DNA of 64,000 bases from Ecdyonurus torrentis (GCA_949318235.1 CASGGR010000022.1:496001-560000), one strand, 5' to 3'; shown: positions 1-11,909, numbered from the stretch's first letter. Program-made: numbers and translations. Notes: generated by a model from the letters alone, not told the origin.

Positions 1-148
1 CGAAGATTGCTACAGACTTTAAATTAAACTCAAAACATAGCTTTTTCAATTTTCTACAAAAAAGATGTCTTGAACTTTTTTGCCCGACGCATACTTTTTG
101 GGTTATTGACAATTTTAGTTTTTACTCATTATGTAGCCAAATAAAGTC
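1..148 (+). repeat. Partial monomer at the left edge, c4 type
   Basis: The window opens inside a unit, at the equivalent of CGAAGATTGCTACAGAC. It carries c4 markers: TTTAAATTAAACTC, the shortened GCCCGACGC, and the end TTTTTACTCATTATGTAGCC followed by AAATAAAGTC. It is followed by a c5 unit, the same neighbour order as at 43801-44046. The array therefore continues to the left of the window. Confidence 0.9.
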
Positions 149-150
149 AT

Positions 151-163
151 GAAACAAAGTTTC
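151..163. repeat. Unit-start hairpin GAAACAAAGTTTC (example)
   Basis: Five-base inverted arms GAAAC and GTTTC surround an AAA loop at the start of nearly every unit. c1 units change the right arm to ATTTC, and beta units change the left arm to GTAAC, so both derived subtypes weaken the same short dyad. Confidence 0.8.
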
Positions 164-300
164 TATTTCTAGAACCAAATGTTATTGAATGATAAAAATC
201 ATACTTTTTACACGATTAAAACTAGTTTTGATGATTTCTCAAAACTAAGAATGCTACAGACTTCAAATTTAACTCAAAGCATAGCTTTTTCAATTCTCTA

Positions 301-326
301 CAAAAAAGATGTCTTGAACTTTTTTG
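301..326. repeat. Main monomer hairpin: CAAAAAAG, 10-nt loop, CTTTTTTG (example)
   Basis: Perfect 8-bp inverted arms at 301-308 and 319-326 enclose ATGTCTTGAA. The same arrangement is present in many full-length units, for example with arms at 36594-36601 and 36612-36619. c1 units (AAAAAATATGTC), c2, c6 and alpha units (CAAAAATGATG) and c7 units (CAAAAAGATG with CGTTTTTG) weaken or shift the left or right arm, and the 54105 deletion removes the right arm. Confidence 0.85.
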
Positions 327-351
327 CCCCAACGCATACTTTTTGGGTTAT

Positions 352-369
352 TGAAAATTTTAGTTTTCA
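352..369. repeat. Third dyad in c5-type units: TGAAAA, 6-nt loop, TTTTCA (example)
   Basis: Units with TTATTGAAAATTTTAG form 6-bp arms at 352-357 and 364-369 around TTTTAG. Most other units read TTGACAATTTTAG, which breaks the left arm. The dyad is thus specific to c5-type units and their 3' chimeras (46746, 61939). Confidence 0.75.
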
Positions 370-950
370 CTCATCATGTAGCCAAACCAAGTCATGAAAC
401 AAAGTTTCTATTTCAAGAACCAAATGTTATTGAATGATGAAAATCATACTTTTTACACGATTAAAACTAGTTTTGATGATTTCTCAAAAACTAAGAATGC
501 TACAGACTTCAAATTCATATCAAAACATAGCTTTTTCAATTCTCTACAAAAATGATGTCTTGAACTTTTTTGCTCCGACGCATACTTTTTGGGTTATTGA
601 AAATTTTAGTTTTCACTCATCATGTAGCCAAACCTAGTCATGAAACAAAGTTTCTATTTCAAGAACCAAATGTTATTGAATGATAAAAATCATACTATTT
701 ACACGATTAAAACTAGTTTTGATGATTTCTCAAAAACGAAGATTGCTACAGACTTTAAATTCAATTCAAAACATAGTTTTTTAAATTCTCTACAAAAAGA
801 TGTCTTGAACGTTTTTGCTCCGACGCATACTTTTTGGGTTATTGACAATTTTAATTTTCACTCATCATGTAGCCAAACCAAGTCATGAAACAAAATTTCT
901 ATTTCAAGAACCAAATGTTATTGAATGATAAAAATCATAATTTTTACACG

Positions 951-968
951 ATTAAAACTAGTTTTAAT
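951..968. repeat. Perfect 18-bp palindrome at the centre of the c1 monomer (example)
   Basis: ATTAAAACTAGTTTTAAT is its own reverse complement, centred on ACTAGT. Most other units read GTTTTGAT on the right side, leaving a perfect 12-bp core AAAACTAGTTTT. The full form occurs in c1 units and in the AAGAACGC-type units such as 15587 and 27856. Confidence 0.9.
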
Positions 969-1865
969 GATTTCTAAAAAACTAAGAATGCTACAGACAT
1001 CAAATTTAACTCAAAACATAGCTTTTAATTCTCTACAAAAAATATATCTTGAACTTTTTTGCCCCGACGCATACTTTTTGAGTTATTGATAATTTTAGTT
1101 TTCACTCATCAAGTAGCCAAACCAAGTCATGAAACAAAGTTTCTATTTCAAGAACCAAATGTTATTGAATGATAAAAATCATACTTTTTACACGATTAAA
1201 ACCAGTTTTGATGATTTCTCAAAAACTAAGAATGCTACAGACATCAAATTAAACTCAAAACATAGCTTTTTCAATTCTCTACAAAAATGATGTCTTGAAC
1301 TTTTTTGCTCCGACGCATGCTTTTTGGGTTATTGACAATTTTAGTTTTCACTCATCTTGTAGCCAAACCAAGTCATGAAACAAAGTTTCTATTTCAAAAA
1401 CCAAATGTTATTGAATGATAAAAATCATACTATTTACACGATTAAAACTAGTTTTGATGATTTCTCAAAAACGAAGATTGCTACAGACTTCAAATTAAAC
1501 TCAAAACATAGCTTTTTCAATTTTCTACAAAAAAGATATCGTGAACTTTTTTGCTCCGACGCATACTTTTTGGGTTATTGACAATTTTAGTTTTCACTCA
1601 TCATGTAGCCAAACCTAGTCATGAAACAAAGTTTCTATTTCAAGAACCAAATGTTATTGAATGATAAAAATCATACTATTTACACGATTAAAACTAGTTT
1701 TGATGATTTCTCAAAAACGAAGATTGCTACATACTTTAAATTAAACTCAAAACATAGCTTTTTCACTTTTCTACAAAAAAGATGTCTTGAACTTTTTTGC
1801 CCGACGCATACTTTTTGGGTTATTGACAATTTTAGTTTTTACTCATCATGTAGCCAAATAAAGTA

Positions 1866-2111
1866 ATGAAACAAAGTTTCTATTTCAAGAACCAAATGTT
1901 ATTGAACGATAAAAATCATACTTTTTACACGATTAAAATTAGTTTTGATGATTTCTCAAAAACTAAGAATGCTACAGACATCAAATTTAATTCAAAACAT
2001 TGCTTTTTCAATTCTCTACAAAAAAGAAGTCTTAAACTTTTTTGCTCCGACGCATACTTTTTGGGTTATTGACAACTTTAGTTTTAACTTATCATGTAGC
2101 CGAACCAAGCC
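1866..2111 (+). repeat. Single unit leaving the c-cycle, with CATTGCTTTTT marker
   Basis: This unit starts after AAAGTA rather than AAGTC and carries TTGAACGATAAA, AAAATTAGTTTT, CATTGCTTTTTC and AGAAGTCTTAAAC. These markers recur as a set at 29329, 33499, 39632, 46255, 47974 and 54582, where they form the ninth unit of the 17-mer or an equivalent position in its derivatives. Its 3' end (AACTTATCATGTAGCCGAACC) is shared with the hybrid unit 5792-6036. Confidence 0.8.
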
Positions 2112-5100
2112 ATGAAACAAAGTTTCTATTTCAAAATCCAAATGTTATTGAATGGTAAAAATCATAATTTTTACACGATTAAAACTAGTTTTGATGATTT
2201 CTCAAAAACTAAAAATGCTACAGACATCAAGCTTAACTCAAAGCATAGCTTTTTTAAATCTCTACAAAAAAGATGTCTGGAACTTTTTTGCCCCGACGCA
2301 TACTTTTTGGGTTATTGATAATTTTAGTTTTCACTCATCATGTAGCCAAACCAAGTCATGAAACAAAGTTTCTATTTCAAGAACTAAATGTTATTGAATG
2401 ATAAAAAACATAATTTTTACACGATTAATACTAGTTTTGATGATTTCTCAAAAACTAAGAATGCTACAGACATCAAATTTAACTCAAAACATTGCTTTTT
2501 CAATTCTCTACAAAAAAGAAGTCTTAAACTTTTTTGCTCCGACGCATACTTTTTGGGTTATTGACAACTTTAGTTTTCACTTATCATGTAACAGAAACAA
2601 GCCATGAAACAAAGTTTCTATTTCAAAATCCAAATGTTATTGAATGGTAAAAATCATAATTTTTACACGATTAAAACTAGTTTTGATGATTTCTCAAAAA
2701 CTAAGAATGCTACAGACTTCAAATTCAATTCAAAACATAGTTTTTTAAATTCTCTACAAAAAGACGTCTTGAACGTTTTTGCTCCGACGCATACTTTTTG
2801 GGTTATTGATAATTTTAGTTTTTACTCATTATGTAGCCAAATAAAGTAATGAAACAAAGTTTCTATTTCAAGAACCAAATGTTATTGAACGATAAAAATC
2901 ATACTTTTTACACGATTAAAATTAGTTTTGATGATTTCTCAAAAACTAAGAATGCTACAGACATCAAATTTAACTCAAAGCATAGCTTTTTCAATTCTCT
3001 ACAAAAAAGATGTCTTGAACTTTTTTGCCCCGACGCATACTTTTTGGTTTATTGACAATTTTCGTTTTTACTCATCATGTAGCCAAACCAAGTCATGAAA
3101 CAAAGTTTCTATTTCAAGAACCAAATGTTATTGAATGATGAAAATCATACTTTTTACACGATTAAAACTTGTTTTGATGATTTCTCAAAAACTAAGAATG
3201 CTACAGACTTCAAATTCAATTCAAAACATAGTTTTTTAAATTCTCTACAAAAAGATGTCTTGAACGTTTTTGCTCCGACGCATACTTTTTGGGTTATTGA
3301 CAATTTTAATTTTCACTCATCATGTAGCCAAACCAAGTCATGAAACAAAATTTCTATTTCAAGAACCAAATGTTATTGAATGATAAAAATCATTATTTTT
3401 ACACGATTAAAACTAGTTTTAATGATTTCTAAAAAACTAAGAATGCTACAGACATCAAATTTAACTCAAAACATAGCTTTTAATTCTCTACAAAAAATAT
3501 GTCTTGAACTTTTTTGCCCCGACGCATACTTTTTGGGTTATTGATAATTTTAGTTTTCACTCATCAAGTAGCCAAACCAAGTCATGAAACAAAGTTTCTA
3601 TTTCAAGAACCAAATGTTATTGAATGATAAAAATCATACTTTTTACACGATTAAAACCAGTTTTGATGATTTCTCAAAAACTAAGAATGCTACAGACATC
3701 AAATTAAACTCAAAACATAGCTTTTTCAATTCTCTACAAAAATGATGTCTTGAACTTTTTTGCTCCGACGCATGCTTTTTGGGTTATTGACAATTTTAGT
3801 TTTCACTCATCTTGTAGCCAAACCAAGTCATGAAACAAAGTTTCTATTTCAAAAACCAAATGTTATTGAATGATAAAAATCATACTATTTACACGATTAA
3901 AACTAGTTTTGATGATTTCTCAAAAACGAAGATTGCTACAGACTTCAAATTAAACTCAAAACATAGCTTTTTCAATTTTCTACAAAAAAGATATCGTGAA
4001 CTTTTTTGCTCCGACGCATACTTTTTGGGTTATTGACAATTTTAGTTTTCACTCATCATGTAGCCAAACCTAGTCATGAAACAAAGTTTCTATTTCAAGA
4101 ACCAAATGTTATTGAATGATAAAAATCATACTATTTACACGATTAAAACTAGTTTTGATGATTTCTCAAAAACGAAGATTGCTACAGACTTTAAATTAAA
4201 CTCAAAACATAGCTTTTTCAATTTTCTACAAAAAAGATGTCTTGAACTTTTTTGCCCGACGCATACTTTTTGGGTTATTGACAATTTTAGTTTTCACTCA
4301 TCTTGTAGCCAAACCAAGTCATGAAACAAAGTTTCTATTTTAAAAACCAAATGTTATTGAATGATAAAAATCATACTATTTACACGATTAAAACTAGTTT
4401 TGATGATTTCTCAAAAACGAAGATTGCTACAGACTTTAAATTCAATTCAAAACATAGTTTTTTAAATTCTCTACAAAAAGATGTCTTGAACGTTTTTGCT
4501 CCGACGCATACTTTTTGGGTTATTGACAATTTTAATTTTCACTCATCATGTAGCCAAACCAAGTCATGAAACAAAATTTCTATTTCAAGAACCAAATGTT
4601 ATTGAATGATAAAAATCATAATTTTTACACGATTAAAACTAGTTTTAATGATTTCTAAAAAACTAAGAATGCTACAGACATCAAATTTAACTCAAAACAT
4701 AGCTTTTAATTCTCTACAAAAAATATGTCTTGAACTTTTTTGCCCCGACGCATACTTTTTGGGTTATTGATAATTTTAGTTTTCACTCATCAAGTAGCCA
4801 AACCAAGTCATGAAACAAAGTTTCTATTTCAAGAACCAAATGTTATTGAATGATAAAAATCATACTTTTTACACGATTAAACCAGTTTTGATAATTTCTC
4901 AAAAACTAAGAATGCTACAGACATCAAATTAAACTCAAAACATAGCTTTTTCAATTCTCTACAAAAATGATGTCTTGAACTTTTTTGCTCCGACGCATGC
5001 TTTTTGGGTTATTGACAATTTTAGTTTTCACTCATCTTGTAGCCAAACCAAGTCATGAAACAAAGTTTCTATTTCAAAAACCAAATGTTATTGAATGATA

Positions 5101-5300
5101 AAAATCATACTATTTACACGATTAAAACTAGTTTTGATGATTTCTCAAAAACGAAGATTGCTACAGACTTCAAATTAAACTCAAAACATAGCTTTTTCAA
5201 TTTTCTACAAAAAAGATATCGTGAACTTTTTTGCTCCGACGCATACTTTTTGGGTTATTGACAATTTTAGTTTTCACTCATCAAGTAGCCAAACCAAGTC
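2112..5300 (+). repeat. 13-unit block, first copy
   Basis: Units start at 2112, 2358, 2604, 2849, 3095, 3340, 3584, 3830, 4076, 4321, 4566, 4810 and 5055. The same units in the same order return at 6037-9213. The first unit contains AAGCTT (2229-2234), seen in this window only here and at 6154-6159. The second half (3095-5300) passes twice through c1-c2-c3, so a shorter c-cycle is nested in the block. This copy has the complete unit at 4076 where the second copy has a 12-bp deletion. Confidence 0.85.
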
Positions 5301-5791
5301 ATGAAACAAAGTTTCTATTTCAAGAACCAAATGTTATTGAATGATAAAAATCATACTTTTTACACGATTAAACCAGTTTTGATAATTTCTCAAAAACTAA
5401 GAATGCTACAGACATCAAATTAAACTCAAAACATAGCTTTTTCAATTCTCTACAAAAATGATGTCTTGAACTTTTTTGCTCCGACGCATGCTTTTTGGGT
5501 TATTGACAATTTTAGTTTTCACTCATCTTGTAGCCAAACCAAGTCATGAAACAAAGTTTCTATTTCAAAAACCAAATGTTATTGAATGATAAAAATCATA
5601 CTATTTACACGATTAAAACTAGTTTTGATGATTTCTCAAAAACGAAGATTGCTACAGACTTCAAATTAAACTCAAAACATAGCTTTTTCAATTTTCTACA
5701 AAAAAGATATCGTGAACTTTTTTGCTCCGACGCATACTTTTTGGGTTATTGACAATTTTAGTTTTCACTCATCATGTAGCCAAACCTAGTC
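5301..5791 (+). repeat. Two-unit local duplication (491 bp) of 4810-5300
   Basis: The pair at 5301 and 5546 repeats the pair at 4810 and 5055, including the private markers ATTAAACCAGTTTTGATAATTT (quoted across its two parts: a one-base loss in the A run, then GATAAT for GATGAT) and GATATCGTG. Both pairs are 491 bp. The second copy of the 13-unit block shows this pair once (8723-9213), so the duplication is specific to this place. Confidence 0.85.
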
Positions 5792-6036
5792 ATGAAACAA
5801 AGTTTCTATTTCAAGAACCAAATGTTATTGAATGATAAAAATCATACTATTTACACGATTAAAACTAGTTTTGATGATTTCTCAAAAACGAAGATTGCTA
5901 CAGACTTTAAATTAAACTCAAAACATAGCTTTTTCAATTTTCTACAAAAAAGATGTCTTGAACTTTTTTGCCCGACGCATACTTTTTGGGTTATTGACAA
6001 TTTTAGTTTTAACTTATCATGTAGCCGAACCAAGCC
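5792..6036 (+). repeat. Chimeric monomer joining the two 13-unit block copies
   Basis: The 5' three quarters match the c4 unit at 4076 (ACGAAGATTGC, TTTAAATTAAAC, GCCCGACGC). The 3' end switches to AACTTATCATGTAGCCGAACC and AAGCC, which otherwise ends the unit at 1866. The next unit (6037) matches 2112, the natural neighbour of 1866. A crossover within the shared GGGTTATTGACAA stretch would produce exactly this unit and the adjacent block duplication. Confidence 0.8.
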
Positions 6037-9000
6037 ATGAAACAAAGTTTCTATTTCAAAATCCAAATGTTATTGAATGGTAAAAATCATAATTTTTACA
6101 CGATTAAAACTAGTTTTGATGATTTCTCAAAAACTAAAAATGCTACAGACATCAAGCTTAACTCAAAGCATAGCTTTTTTAAATCTCTACAAAAAAGATG
6201 TCTGGAACTTTTTTGCCCCGACGCATACTTTTTGGGTTATTGATAATTTTAGTTTTCACTCATCATGTAGCCAAACCAAGTCATGAAACAAAGTTTCTAT
6301 TTCAAGAACTAAATGTTATTGAATGATAAAAAACATAATTTTTACACGATTAATACTAGTTTTGATGATTTCTCAAAAACTAAGAATGCTACAGACATCA
6401 AATTTAACTCAAAACATTGCTTTTTCAATTCTCTACAAAAAAGAAGTCTTAAACTTTTTTGCTCCGACGCATACTTTTTGGGTTATTGACAACTTTAGTT
6501 TTCACTTATCATGTAACAGAAACAAGCCATGAAACAAAGTTTCTATTTCAAAATCCAAATGTTATTGAATGGTAAAAATCATAATTTTTACACGATTAAA
6601 ACTAGTTTTGATGATTTCTCAAAAACTAAGAATGCTACAGACTTCAAATTCAATTCAAAACATAGTTTTTTAAATTCTCTACAAAAAGACGTCTTGAACG
6701 TTTTTGCTCCGACGCATACTTTTTGGGTTATTGATAATTTTAGTTTTTACTCATTATGTAGCCAAATAAAGTAATGAAACAAAGTTTCTATTTCAAGAAC
6801 CAAATGTTATTGAACGATAAAAATCATACTTTTTACACGATTAAAATTAGTTTTGATGATTTCTCAAAAACTAAGAATGCTACAGACATCAAATTTAACT
6901 CAAAGCATAGCTTTTTCAATTCTCTACAAAAAAGATGTCTTGAACTTTTTTGCCCCGACGCATACTTTTTGGTTTATTGACAATTTTCGTTTTTACTCAT
7001 CATGTAGCCAAACCAAGTCATGAAACAAAGTTTCTATTTCAAGAACCAAATGTTATTGAATGATGAAAATCATACTTTTTACACGATTAAAACTTGTTTT
7101 GATGATTTCTCAAAAACTAAGAATGCTACAGACTTCAAATTCAATTCAAAACATAGTTTTTTAAATTCTCTACAAAAAGATGTCTTGAACGTTTTTGCTC
7201 CGACGCATACTTTTTGGGTTATTGACAATTTTAATTTTCACTCATCATGTAGCCAAACCAAGTCATGAAACAAAATTTCTATTTCAAGAACCAAATGTTA
7301 TTGAATGATAAAAATCATTATTTTTACACGATTAAAACTAGTTTTAATGATTTCTAAAAAACTAAGAATGCTACAGACATCAAATTTAACTCAAAACATA
7401 GCTTTTAATTCTCTACAAAAAATATGTCTTGAACTTTTTTGCCCCGACGCATACTTTTTGGGTTATTGATAATTTTAGTTTTCACTCATCAAGTAGCCAA
7501 ACCAAGTCATGAAACAAAGTTTCTATTTCAAGAACCAAATGTTATTGAATGATAAAAATCATACTTTTTACACGATTAAAACCAGTTTTGATGATTTCTC
7601 AAAAACTAAGAATGCTACAGACATCAAATTAAACTCAAAACATAGCTTTTTCAATTCTCTACAAAAATGATGTCTTGAACTTTTTTGCTCCGACGCATGC
7701 TTTTTGGGTTATTGACAATTTTAGTTTTCACTCATCTTGTAGCCAAACCAAGTCATGAAACAAAGTTTCTATTTCAAAAACCAAATGTTATTGAATGATA
7801 AAAATCATACTATTTACACGATTAAAACTAGTTTTGATGATTTCTCAAAAACGAAGATTGCTACAGACTTCAAATTAAACTCAAAACATAGCTTTTTCAA
7901 TTTTCTACAAAAAAGATATCGTGAACTTTTTTGCTCCGACGCATACTTTTTGGGTTATTGACAATTTTAGTTTTCACTCATCATGTAGCCAAACCTAGTC
8001 ATGAAACAAAGTTTCTATTTCAAGAACCAAATGTTATTGAATGATAAAAATCATACTATTTACACGATTAAAACTAGTTTTGATGATTTCTCAAAAACGA
8101 AGATTGCTACAGACTCAAAACAAAGCTTTTTCAATTTTCTACAAAAAAGATGTCTTGAACTTTTTTGCCCGACGCATACTTTTTGGGTTATTGACAATTT
8201 TAGTTTTCACTCATCTTGTAGCCAAACCAAGTCATGAAACAAAGTTTCTATTTCAAAAACCAAATGTTATTGAATGATAAAAATCATACTATTTACACGA
8301 TTAAAACTAGTTTTGATGATTTCTCAAAAACGAAGATTGCTACAGACTTTAAATTCAATTCAAAACATAGTTTTTTAAATTCTCTACAAAAAGATGTCTT
8401 GAACGTTTTTGCTCCGACGCATACTTTTTGGGTTATTGACAATTTTAATTTTCACTCATCATGTAGCCAAACCAAGTCATGAAACAAAATTTCTATTTCA
8501 AGAACCAAATGTTATTGAATGATAAAAATCATAATTTTTACACGATTAAAACTAGTTTTAATGATTTCTAAAAAACTAAGAATGCTACAGACATCAAATT
8601 TAACTCAAAACATAGCTTTTAATTCTCTACAAAAAATATGTCTTGAACTTTTTTGCCCCGACGCATACTTTTTGGGTTATTGATAATTTTAGTTTTCACT
8701 CATCAAGTAGCCAAACCAAGTCATGAAACAAAGTTTCTATTTCAAGAACCAAATGTTATTGAATGATAAAAATCATACTTTTTACACGATTAAACCAGTT
8801 TTGATAATTTCTCAAAAACTAAGAATGCTACAGACATCAAATTAAACTCAAAACATAGCTTTTTCAATTCTCTACAAAAATGATGTCTTGAACTTTTTTG
8901 CTCCGACGCATGCTTTTTGGGTTATTGACAATTTTAGTTTTCACTCATCTTGTAGCCAAACCAAGTCATGAAACAAAGTTTCTATTTCAAAAACCAAATG

Positions 9001-9213
9001 TTATTGAATGATAAAAATCATACTATTTACACGATTAAAACTAGTTTTGATGATTTCTCAAAAACGAAGATTGCTACAGACTTCAAATTAAACTCAAAAC
9101 ATAGCTTTTTCAATTTTCTACAAAAAAGATATCGTGAACTTTTTTGCTCCGACGCATACTTTTTGGGTTATTGACAATTTTAGTTTTCACTCATCATGTA
9201 GCCAAACCTAGTC
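6037..9213 (+). repeat. 13-unit block, second copy
   Basis: This repeats 2112-5300 at an offset of 3,925 bp before the deletion and 3,913 bp after it. Unit starts are 6037, 6283, 6529, 6774, 7020, 7265, 7509, 7755, 8001, 8234, 8479, 8723 and 8968. Shared rare markers include AAGCTT, AACAGAAACAAGCC (after 6500), TTTTCGTTTTTACTC and CATTATTTTTACACG. The main difference seen is the 12-bp loss in the ninth unit. Confidence 0.85.
8001..8233 (+). repeat. Short monomer (233 bp) with a 12-bp internal deletion
   Basis: Where its counterpart at 4076 reads GACTTTAAATTAAACTCAAA, this unit reads GACTCAAA, a loss of 12 bp near 8113-8116. In the long form the lost segment lies between two ACT triplets, so slippage between short direct repeats is a sufficient explanation. 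It also reads ACAAAGC where most units read ACATAGC. Confidence 0.9.
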
Positions 9214-10438
9214 ATGAAACAAAGTTTCTATTTCAAGAACCAAATGTTATTGAATGATAAAAATCATACTATTTACACGATTAAAACTATTTTTGATGAT
9301 TTCTCAAAAACAAAGATTGCTACAGACTTTAAATAAACTCAAAACATAGCTTTTTCAATTTTCTACAAAAAAGATGTCTTGAACTTTTTTGCCCGACGCA
9401 TACTTTTTGGGTTATTGACAATTTTAGTTTTTACTCATTATGTAGCCAAATAAAGTCATGAAACAAAGTTTCTATTTCTAGAACCAAATGTTATTGAATG
9501 ATAAAAATCATACTTTTTACACGATTAAAACTAGTTTTGATGATTTCTCAAAACTAAGAATGCTACAGACTTCAAATTTAACTCAAAGCATAGCTTTTTC
9601 AATTCTCTACAAAAAAGATGTCTTGAACTTTTTTGCCCCAACGCATACTTTTTGGGTTATTGAAAATTTTAGTTTTCACTCATCATGTAGCCAAACCAAG
9701 TCATGAAACAAAGTTTCTATTTCAAGAACCAAATGTTATTGAATGATGAAAATCATACTTTTTACACGATTAAAACTAGTTTTGATGATTTCTCAAAAAC
9801 TAAAAATGCTACAGACTTTAAATTCATATCAAAACATAGCTTTTTCAATTCTCTACAAAAATGATGTCTTGAACTTTTTTGCTCCGACGCATACTTTTTG
9901 GGTTATTGACAACTTTAGTTTTCACTCATCATGTAGCCAAACCTAGTCATGAAACAAAGTTTCTATTTCAAGAACCAAATGTTATTGAATGATAAAAATC
10001 ATACTATTTACACGAATAAAACTAGTTTTGATGATTTCTCAAAAACGAAGATTGCTACAGACTTTAAATTAAACTCAAAACATAGCTTTTTCAATTTTCT
10101 ACAAAAAAGATGTCTTGAACTTTTTTGCCCGACGCATACTTTTTGGGTTATTGACAATTTTAGTTTTCACTCATCATGTAGCCAAACCTAGTCATGAAAC
10201 AAAGTTTCTATTTCAAGAACCAAATGTTATTGAATGATAAAAATCATACTATTTACACGATTAAAACTAGTTTTGATGATTTCTCAAAAACGAAGATTGC
10301 TACAGACTTTAAATTAAACTCAAAACATAGCTTTTTCAATTTTCTACAAAAAAGATGTCTTGAACTTTTTTGCCCGACGCATACTTTTTGGGTTATTGAC
10401 AATTTTAGTTTTCACTCATCATGTAGCCAAACCAAGTC
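9214..10438 (+). repeat. Five-unit block, copy 1 (1,225 bp)
   Basis: Units start at 9214, 9458, 9703, 9949 and 10194: a c4-like unit with TTTAAATAAACTC (one base lost), c5 with TCTAGA, c6-like with TTCATATCAAAAC, then two c4-like units, the first with ACACGAATAAAAC. The same five return at 11910 and 13381. This copy alone has AAAACTATTTTT (one G to T change) in its first unit, which breaks the central palindrome. Confidence 0.85.
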
Positions 10439-11909
10439 ATGAAACAAAGTTTCTATTTCAAGAACCAAATGTTATTGAATGATAAAAATCATACTTTTTA
10501 CACGATTAAAACTTGTTTTGATGATTTCTCAAAAACTAAAAATGCTACAGACTTCAAATTCAATTCAAAACATAGTTTTTTAAATTCTCTACAAAAAGAC
10601 GTCTTGAACGTTTTTGCTCCGACGCATACTTTTTGGGTTATTGACAATTTTAGTTTGTACTCATTATGTAGCCAAATAAAGTAATGAAACAAAGTTTCTA
10701 TTTCAAGAACCAAATGTTATTGAACGATAAAAATCATACTTTTTACACGATTAAAATTAGTTTTGATGATTTCTCAAAAACGAAGATTGCTACAGACTTC
10801 AAATTAAACTCAAAACATAGCTTTTTCAATTTTCTACAAAAAAGATATCATGAACTTTTTTGCTCCGACGCATACTTTTTGGGTTATTGACAATTTTAGT
10901 TTTCACTCATCATGTAGCCAAATAAAGCAATGAAACAAAGTTTCTATTTCAAGAACCAAATGTTATTGAATGATAAAAATCATACTTTTTACACGATTAA
11001 AACCAGTTTTGATGATTTCTCAAAAACGAAGATTGCTACAGACTTTAAATTCAATTCAAAACATAGTTTTTTAAATTCTCTACAAAAAGATGTCTTGAAC
11101 GTTTTTGCTCCGACGCATACTTTTTGGGTTATTGACAATTTTAATTTTCACTCATCATGTAGCCAAACCAAGTCATGAAACAAAATTTCTATTTCAAGAA
11201 CCAAATGTTATTGAATGATAAAAATCATAATTTTTACACGATTAAAACTAGTTTTAATGATTTCTAAAAAACTAAGAATGCTACAGACATCAAATTTAAC
11301 TCAAAACATAGCTTTTAATTCTCTACAAAAAATATGTCTTGAACTTTTTTGCCCCGACGCATACTTTTTGGGTTATTGATAATTTTAGTTTTCACTCATC
11401 AAGTAGCCAAACCAAGTCATGAAACAAAGTTTCTATTTCAAGAACCAAATGTTATTGAATGATAAAAATCATACTTTTTACACGATTAAACCAGTTTTGA
11501 TAATTTCTCAAAAACTAAGAATGCTACAGACATCAAATTAAACTCAAAACATAGCTTTTTCAATTCTCTACAAAAATGATGTCTTGAACTTTTTTGCTCC
11601 GACGCATGCTTTTTGGGTTATTGACAATTTTAGTTTTCACTCATCTTGTAGCCAAACCAAGTCATGAAACAAAGTTTCTATTTCAAAAACCAAATGTTAT
11701 TGAATGATAAAAATCATACTATTTACACGATTAAAACTAGTTTTGATGATTTCTCAAAAACGAAGATTGCTACAGACTTCAAATTAAACTCAAAACATAG
11801 CTTTTTCAATTTTCTACAAAAAAGATATCGTGAACTTTTTTGCTCCGACGCATACTTTTTGGGTTATTGACAATTTTAGTTTTCACTCATCATGTAGCCA
11901 AACCTAGTC
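10439..11909 (+). repeat. Six-unit spacer block between five-unit copies 1 and 2
   Basis: Units start at 10439, 10684, 10930, 11175, 11419 and 11664. The first two match 14606 and 14851 (GTACTCATTATG marker; AACGATAAA). The third is chimeric. The last three repeat the c1-c2-c3 run found at 8479-9213, including the ATTAAACCAG one-base loss. The block therefore joins the c-cycle of the left region to the 8-unit family that dominates further right. Confidence 0.75.
10930..11174 (+). repeat. Chimeric monomer (alpha-like 5' part, c7 3' part)
   Basis: The 5' part (preceded by AAAGCA, with ATTAAAACCAG) matches the alpha unit at 15097. From ACGAAGATTGC onward it matches c7 units such as 640 and 8234: TTTAAATTCAATTC, TTTTTTAAATTC and AACGTTTTTG. 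The next unit is c1, the usual neighbour of c7. Length stays in register at 245 bp. Confidence 0.75.

Larger units (their letters stand above)
149..1865 (+). repeat. Seven-unit c-cycle at the left edge (c5-c6-c7-c1-c2-c3-c4), 1,717 bp
   Basis: Unit starts are 149, 394, 640, 885, 1129, 1375 and 1621. Their subtypes follow the order c5 (TCTAGA), c6 (TTCATATCAAAAC), c7 (AACGTTTTTG), c1 (AAAATTTC), c2 (CATGCTTTTT), c3 (GATATCGTG) and c4. The same cyclic order is found at 43065-44781 and, with one fused unit, at 60468-63655. The last unit has private changes (TACATACTTT, TTTCACTTTTC) not seen in other c4 units. Confidence 0.85.

Noticed and set aside
301..326. Rho-independent terminator or RNA polymerase III terminator
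   Set aside because: The hairpin stem is A/T only apart from its ends, it repeats in most units without genes, and no T tract follows the stem. The T6 run is part of the stem itself.
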